A program made the position numbers and the translations under genes. From NCBI GenBank assembly GCA_025360665.1, contig JANYBU010000224.1, forward strand, positions 1-9,560: 9,560 bases of DNA. The letters are read 5' to 3'. Under the pieces are notes generated by a model, which had not been told where the DNA came from, did not search any database, and saw nothing but the letters and a program-made list of their open reading frames with translations. Origin of the DNA: Nitrospira sp. Lineage in GTDB: Bacteria; Nitrospirota; Nitrospiria; Nitrospirales; Nitrospiraceae. How positions within the stretch are numbered: position 1 is the stretch's first letter; each line of letters begins with the position of its first letter. Positions 6,203 through 9,560 of this stretch are shown here, in pieces.

Positions 6203-7401
6203 GGAGTCTCCTTGGGCGGGAGTAACTCCGAGGGATGTTCAAGGATACGTTTAAATTCTTTCAGGAAACCGGCCCCCTGTACACCATCCAGAGCCCGGTG
6301 GTCGCAGGATAGCGTCACCTTCATGCGCCGGCCCGCCTTGACCGTGCCGTCTTTGACGACAGGCGCGTCGCGGATAGCGCCTACAGCGATGGACGCTGCC
6401 TGAGGGGGGATGAGGACTGCGATGAAGTTTTCCACGTCGAACATTCCCAAGTTTGAGATCGAGAAGGTGGCGTCACTGTATTCCTGCGGCTGCAAGCGTT
6501 TGTCCCTGGCCCGGTCGATCAGCGTCCTCGATTCGGTCGCAATATCGTCCAGCGACTTCGCGCCGCAATTGCGAATAACCGGCGTGATCAAGCCGTCCTC
6601 GATACCGACGGCGATGCCGATATCAATGCGCACATGTCGCCTGATGGCCTGGCCGGTGAATGACACATTGATTTCCGGATGGCGGGTGAGCGCAATCGCT
6701 GCGGCCTTGATCAGCAAGTCTGTGACGGAGGGGTGCGTTGTTCGGTTGTGTTTGAACTGATCGCGGAACCGCTCTGCCTGCTCCATATCGATCTCGCTTG
6801 TCAGATAAAAGTGCGGCACCGGCGCTTTGCTCTGTGTCGTCGCTCGCGCAATGGCTTTCCGCATCTGGCTCAGCGGTTGGTCTGTTCCGTCCGGCAGCAT
6901 CTGCGTTGGCGGCGCCTGGGCGTTCACAACATCCACTTCCACGATTCGTCCGCCAGGACCAGTTCCAATGATGGTGGAGAGATCGATTCCCCGGTCGGCA
7001 GCAAGAGCTTTCGCGCGGGGCGAGATCATGACACGAGCCCCCTGTAAACTTGTGGGTGAGGTGGGTGCCAGACCGGCAGCAGGCGGCGCGCTTGTCTTCG
7101 TTCCGCCGCCGGCCGATGGTGCGGCAGTGATCCGGTCGGTCAATGCCGAGGTGATGTCCTCATCCGCTCCGCCGATGACGCCGATCAACGTTCCGGACAT
7201 CACGGTTGCACCGTCCTGCACCAGGATCTTGCGGAGGATGCCGGAGGCGAAGGCCTCGAGATCCATGATGGCCTTGTCGGTTTCGATTTCAGCGAGCGCC
7301 TCCCCTGCCTGCACCGGATCCCCTTCGCGTTTCTTCCACGCCAGGAGGACGCCCTCTTCCATCGTGTCGGTTAATTTCGGCATCACAACGCGACTAGCCA
7401 T
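6199..7401 (-). CDS. pdhC: Pyruvate dehydrogenase E2, dihydrolipoamide acetyltransferase
   Basis: Core of the pyruvate dehydrogenase complex: its lipoyl arm collects the acetyl group from E1 and passes it to CoA. With the start used here it has 400 residues. A single lipoyl domain (1-78) carries the lipoylated Lys43 in ETDKAIMDLE. A Pro/Ala/Thr-rich linker (about 93-120) leads to the peripheral-subunit-binding domain (126-158, ISPRAKALA…GTGPGGRI). After a second linker the catalytic domain (about 173-400) ends with DHRALDG (367-373, His368 and Asp372). I chose the ATG at 7401 rather than one 31 codons upstream because MASRVVMPKL starts the lipoyl domain as in relatives and GAGG lies six bases before it. 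It overlaps the upstream gene by 8 bases and lipA by 4. Confidence 0.95.
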   Translation of the reverse strand: MASRVVMPKLTDTMEEGVLLAWKKREGDPVQAGEALAEIETDKAIMDLEAFASGILRKILVQDGATVMSGTLIGVIGGADEDITSALTDRITAAPSAGGGTKTSAPPAAGLAPTSPTSLQGARVMISPRAKALAADRGIDLSTIIGTGPGGRIVEVDVVNAQAPPTQMLPDGTDQPLSQMRKAIARATTQSKAPVPHFYLTSEIDMEQAERFRDQFKHNRTTHPSVTDLLIKAAAIALTRHPEINVSFTGQAIRRHVRIDIGIAVGIEDGLITPVIRNCGAKSLDDIATESRTLIDRARDKRLQPQEYSDATFSISNLGMFDVENFIAVLIPPQAASIAVGAIRDAPVVKDGTVKAGRRMKVTLSCDHRALDGVQGAGFLKEFKRILEHPSELLPPKETP

Positions 7402-7777
7402 GGGTGTCCTCACTTCGTCGCTGGAAACAGCGAAACAATCGTGCCATCCATCCACCTTGTTGTTCTGTGCCACGCGCTGGGTCCGGATACTCAATCCAAG
7501 GCTCCTGAGAACCCAAGTAGGTGCCCTCCCTGACGCTCAGTTGACTGCGGAGTTGCGAGTAGCCTTGTCCCTGGAGCGTGCGAATTAATTCCTCCAGCGC
7601 GGCCCCCTGTGTGTCATGCCCTGTGGTTACCACGCGTGTCGTCTCATATCGCAGAATAGCTTGATAGCCTCCGTCGGCTTGCTCAAACACGACCGGCCTA
7701 CTGAAGCCACGTTCGCGTGTATCCAAGCCGGCCAATTGATATTTCTCCTGTGCCCGGTCTGACATGAGCAGATTCAT
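7394..7777 (-). CDS. Conserved-looking hypothetical protein in the pdh operon
   Basis: A 127-residue soluble protein I do not recognise. Residues about 36-75 alternate a strand-like stretch (GGYQAILRYETTRVVTTGHD) with a helix (TQGAALEELIRTLQGQGY). This strand-helix rhythm faintly recalls HicB-type or other small ferredoxin-like folds, but no family call is justified. An aromatic/acidic segment follows (EPWIEYPDP, 92-100), then a basic tail. No membrane helix or signal peptide is seen. The ATG at 7777 lacks a clear ribosome binding site, and an in-frame ATG four codons later (7765) is equally possible. Its 3' end overlaps the E2 start by 8 bases (ATGGCTAG), which argues that it is truly translated and linked to E2 expression. 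Confidence 0.7.
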   Translation of the reverse strand: MNLLMSDRAQEKYQLAGLDTRERGFSRPVVFEQADGGYQAILRYETTRVVTTGHDTQGAALEELIRTLQGQGYSQLRSQLSVREGTYLGSQEPWIEYPDPARGTEQQGGWMARLFRCFQRRSEDTHG

Positions 7778-7847
7778 GAAAAGTTAGGTGAACTGCCCTG
7801 GCACTCGCTGTCCTCTACTTCTCTCAGAAGGAAAAAACGACTAGCAG

Positions 7848-7865
7848 GATAGCCGAGCGAGACTG
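7848..7865 (+). repeat. 18-base shared head sequence, copy 2
   Basis: GATAGCCGAGCGAGACTG, identical to copy 1 at 4525-4542 but on the opposite strand. It lies inside the 214-base gap between the 122- and 127-residue genes and is followed by a GC-rich spacer and then the TTCGAA-type hairpin. Here the head points against the operon's transcription; copy 1 points along it. Confidence 0.75.
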
Positions 7866-7874
7866 GCGGGACGG

Positions 7875-7971
7875 GCGAGACGAGGGAGGGTTCGAGGTCC
7901 GAAGTTCGAGGTTTTGGAACTTCGAACCCCGAACGTCGAACTTCGGAGCGCGCCTTTCTCGCATGTCTCGC
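7875..7971. repeat. Long imperfect hairpin with TTCGAA-type repeats
   Basis: Outer arms GCGAGAC (7875-7881) and GTCTCGC (7965-7971) pair, as do the 12-base inner arms TCCGAAGTTCGA (7898-7909) and TCGAACTTCGGA (7936-7947), which continue with three more pairs after one mismatch. The loop region repeats the same TTCGAA/TTCGAGG words, so alternative foldings exist. The hairpin sits in the transcribed gap of the pdh operon and could affect the ratio of upstream to downstream genes through RNA processing or partial termination. It has no T-tract on either strand. Confidence 0.75.
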
Positions 7972-7991
7972 GCTTCACGCGCCACGGTCTC

Positions 7992-8360
7992 TCAGAGAGC
8001 CCGGAATACTGCCAAGAGATCGCTCAATGCGATGGTCTTGTTCCGCAGGATGGCGCGCTGCGACTGCATCGGTTCCATCGCCGAGGCTCGCTCATGGCCG
8101 CCTTTCAAGATCGCGGCTCCGAGGGCGAGCACATCCTTGCATTCCTTCTCGACTTTGCTCTTGACCACGGGATTCACCGCGAGGATGTCCGCCATCGTCG
8201 CGCGCGTCTTGGCGAGATGCGCGTGCAGTTCCTCGTCCGGGTATGTCTTCCTGACTGCCTCATCGAGGCAGCGATCGAGGTACTGCGTCAGGAACACATA
8301 GAGCCGAACGAGTGTCTCCGTGATCTTGATATGACTGGGAGCCTGGGCTTGTGACGACAT
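7992..8360 (-). CDS. Helical hypothetical protein between E1 and E2 genes
   Basis: A 122-residue protein of unknown function. It appears wholly alpha-helical and soluble, with many charged residues and heptad-like Leu/Ile/Val spacing (ITETLVRLYVFLTQYLDRCLDE, and a later helix around VEKECKDVLALGAAIL). Only two cysteines are present and no metal-binding or catalytic motif is apparent. The ATG is preceded by a consensus AAGGAGG 11 bases upstream, strong evidence that the gene is translated. It begins 21 bases after pdhB stops. Its place inside the complex's operon suggests a structural or regulatory role for pyruvate dehydrogenase, but this is inference from position only. Confidence 0.8.
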   Translation of the reverse strand: MSSQAQAPSHIKITETLVRLYVFLTQYLDRCLDEAVRKTYPDEELHAHLAKTRATMADILAVNPVVKSKVEKECKDVLALGAAILKGGHERASAMEPMQSQRAILRNKTIALSDLLAVFRAL

Positions 8361-8381
8361 GGGTAATCGTGCCTCCTTCGT

Positions 8382-9359
8382 TTACTGTGCGCTGCACACT
8401 GCTTTGACGGCTTCGATGACGCGCGCCTTGTCCGGGATGGCGGCATCTTCCAACGGGCGACTATAGGGCATCGGAACATCTTCGCCGGTGACGCGCTGGA
8501 TGGGCGCGTCCAGGTAGTCGAACGCCGCCGCGTACACGCTCTCGGCAATCTGCGCACCCAGCCCGCAAAAACGCCAGCCTTCTTCGACGATTACGAGACG
8601 CCCGGTCTTTTTGACCGAGGCCACGATCGTCGGGAGGTCCAACGGTTTAAGGGTGCGGGGGTCGATGACCTCGACCTCCATGCCCTCTCGACTCAATTGA
8701 TCGGCTGCCTCCAGCGCCAGCAGGAGCATCTTCGAGTAGGCGACGATCGTTGCGTCGCGTCCGGCACGCTTCACCTCGGCGACACCGATGGGGATCGTGT
8801 ACTCACCGTCTCCGACATCCCCCTTCGTTCCGTACAGCAATTGCGCTTCGATGAAGATGACAGGATTGTTGTCTCGGATCGCGCTCTTCAGCAGGCCCTT
8901 CGCATCGTGCGGCGTGGCCGGCGCGATCACTTTCAATCCCGGCACGTGACAGAACCAGGCCTCCAGACTTTGCGAATGCTGCGCCCCTAACTGGTGAGCT
9001 GCACTGCCCGGTCCGCGAATTACGAGCGGCACCGACAGCTGGCCCCCCGACATGTAATGAATTTTGGCGGCATTGTTGACGATCTGATCCAGCGCCACAA
9101 TGCCGAAATTCATGGTCATGAGCTCGACGATGGGATGCAATCCCGCCATGGCGGCGCCGATTGCCAGGCCCGTGAAGCCGGCTTCCGTGATCGGAGTATC
9201 CACCACCCGTTGCGGGCCGAATTCCTCCACAAAACCCTTACTGACCTTAAAAGCGCCCTGATAGTAGCCCACTTCCTCGCCGATCAGGAAAATGCGCGAG
9301 TCTCGACGCATCTCCTCCCGCATGGCCTGGTTGAGAGCTTCCCGATAGGACAGCACCAT
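8382..9359 (-). CDS. pdhB: Pyruvate dehydrogenase E1 component, beta subunit
   Basis: With the alpha subunit it forms the thiamine diphosphate-dependent E1 that decarboxylates pyruvate and acetylates the lipoyl arm of E2. At 325 residues it has the usual length of E1 beta. Features seen: the N-terminal GEEVGYYQGAFKVSKG (27-42), TPITEAGFTG (55-64) with Glu59, the conserved glutamate that activates the thiamine ring, the active-site loop GAQHSQ (125-130, His128), and the C-terminal transketolase-type domain (from about 195) ending with GEDVPMPYSRPLE. The ATG has GGAGGAG 11 bases upstream, overlapping the end of pdhA. A related 2-oxoacid or acetoin dehydrogenase is possible, but lipA next door favours pyruvate dehydrogenase. 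Confidence 0.95.
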   Translation of the reverse strand: MVLSYREALNQAMREEMRRDSRIFLIGEEVGYYQGAFKVSKGFVEEFGPQRVVDTPITEAGFTGLAIGAAMAGLHPIVELMTMNFGIVALDQIVNNAAKIHYMSGGQLSVPLVIRGPGSAAHQLGAQHSQSLEAWFCHVPGLKVIAPATPHDAKGLLKSAIRDNNPVIFIEAQLLYGTKGDVGDGEYTIPIGVAEVKRAGRDATIVAYSKMLLLALEAADQLSREGMEVEVIDPRTLKPLDLPTIVASVKKTGRLVIVEEGWRFCGLGAQIAESVYAAAFDYLDAPIQRVTGEDVPMPYSRPLEDAAIPDKARVIEAVKAVCSAQ

Positions 9360-9367
9360 GGGTTATC

Positions 9368-9560
9368 TTACTCCTCCCGCATCACGTCGGTGTGCAAGGC
9401 CGATGGGGCTGGAAAAGGACTGTCATCCGCGAACCTGACGGCGGCCGTCACGACCTCGCCGATTTCGCGCTCAAGCTGTATGAAATCAGCCTCGGTACCC
9501 AGATTGTTACTCAGGATAGTCTGCTTCAGCAATAGGAGAGGGTCGCGTTTACGGTGCTCA
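9368..9560 (-). CDS. pdhA: Pyruvate dehydrogenase E1 alpha subunit, C-terminal end (partial)
   Basis: Only the last 63 codons are inside the window; the gene continues beyond position 9560. The frame reads EHRKRDPLLLLKQTIL…, then an acidic helix (EADFIQLEREIGEVVTAAVRF), then FADDSPFPAPSALHTDV and a stop TAA at 9368-9370. The ADDSPFP…L..DV ending is the typical C-terminus of the E1 alpha subunit, where relatives have FAE-SP-P followed by LY-DVY. It ends eight bases before pdhB starts and contains the pdhB ribosome binding site in its last codons. The thiamine diphosphate-binding GDG motif lies outside the window. Confidence 0.88.
   Translation of the reverse strand, partial: EHRKRDPLLLLKQTILSNNLGTEADFIQLEREIGEVVTAAVRFADDSPFPAPSALHTDVMREE

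Noticed and set aside
7402..7494. 31-codon N-terminal extension of E2
   Set aside because: The extension overlaps the 127-residue gene in another frame, is not lipoyl-domain sequence, and the internal ATG at 7401 has a ribosome binding site and starts exactly at the domain.
6827..7588. 253-codon + strand frame opposite E2
   Set aside because: Antisense shadow of a strongly supported E2 gene in GC-rich sequence, with Arg/Ser/Ala/Pro-rich composition.

Overview
The window is an ordinary-looking stretch of bacterial chromosome: densely packed genes, GC-rich codon use, and no phage, transposase, rRNA, tRNA or CRISPR signal. The gene set and order suggest a Nitrospira-like bacterium. The main pointers are a two-subunit pyruvate dehydrogenase E1, uncharacterised small genes inside the complex's operon, lipA directly behind E2, and intergenic hairpins made of TTCGAA-type or AACCAGATA-type repeats. 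This assignment rests on gene order and repeat style only and is an inference.

Left part (1-2730, + strand): a leader of about 245 bases; a full-length glucose phosphomutase gene (pgm); a 68-residue two-helix membrane protein 15 bases behind it; a 262-base gap; and a 116-residue membrane protein. The gap holds a broken remnant of the 3' end of a second lipA-like gene on the - strand and a perfect 8-bp stem-loop.

Middle (2742-4580): a CPA1-type sodium/proton antiporter on the - strand, converging on the 116-residue gene with only 11 bases between their stop codons. A 228-base gap upstream of it carries a repeat element.

Right part (4581-9560, - strand, read right to left): a seven-gene run made of pdhA (C-terminal end only), pdhB, a 122-residue unknown, a 127-residue unknown, pdhC (E2), lipA and a PIG-L/LmbE-type deacetylase. 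Junctions are tight: E2/lipA and lipA/deacetylase each share an ATGA stop-start overlap, and the 127-residue gene overlaps E2 by 8 bases. E1 alpha and beta decarboxylate pyruvate, E2 carries the lipoyl arm and transfers the acetyl group to CoA, and LipA makes the lipoyl cofactor that E2 needs, so the operon links the enzyme with its cofactor's maturation. No E3 (lpd) gene lies in the window.

The most unusual signals are non-coding. An exact 18-base sequence occurs once in each of two intergenic gaps, 4525-4542 and 7848-7865, in opposite orientations. Each copy stands beside a different imperfect hairpin of about 100 bases, which suggests one family of intergenic elements with a constant head and a variable body. 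Second is the lipA remnant at 2178-2277, about 3 kb from the intact gene. Third is a 7-base tandem repeat that has become part of the LipA N-terminus.
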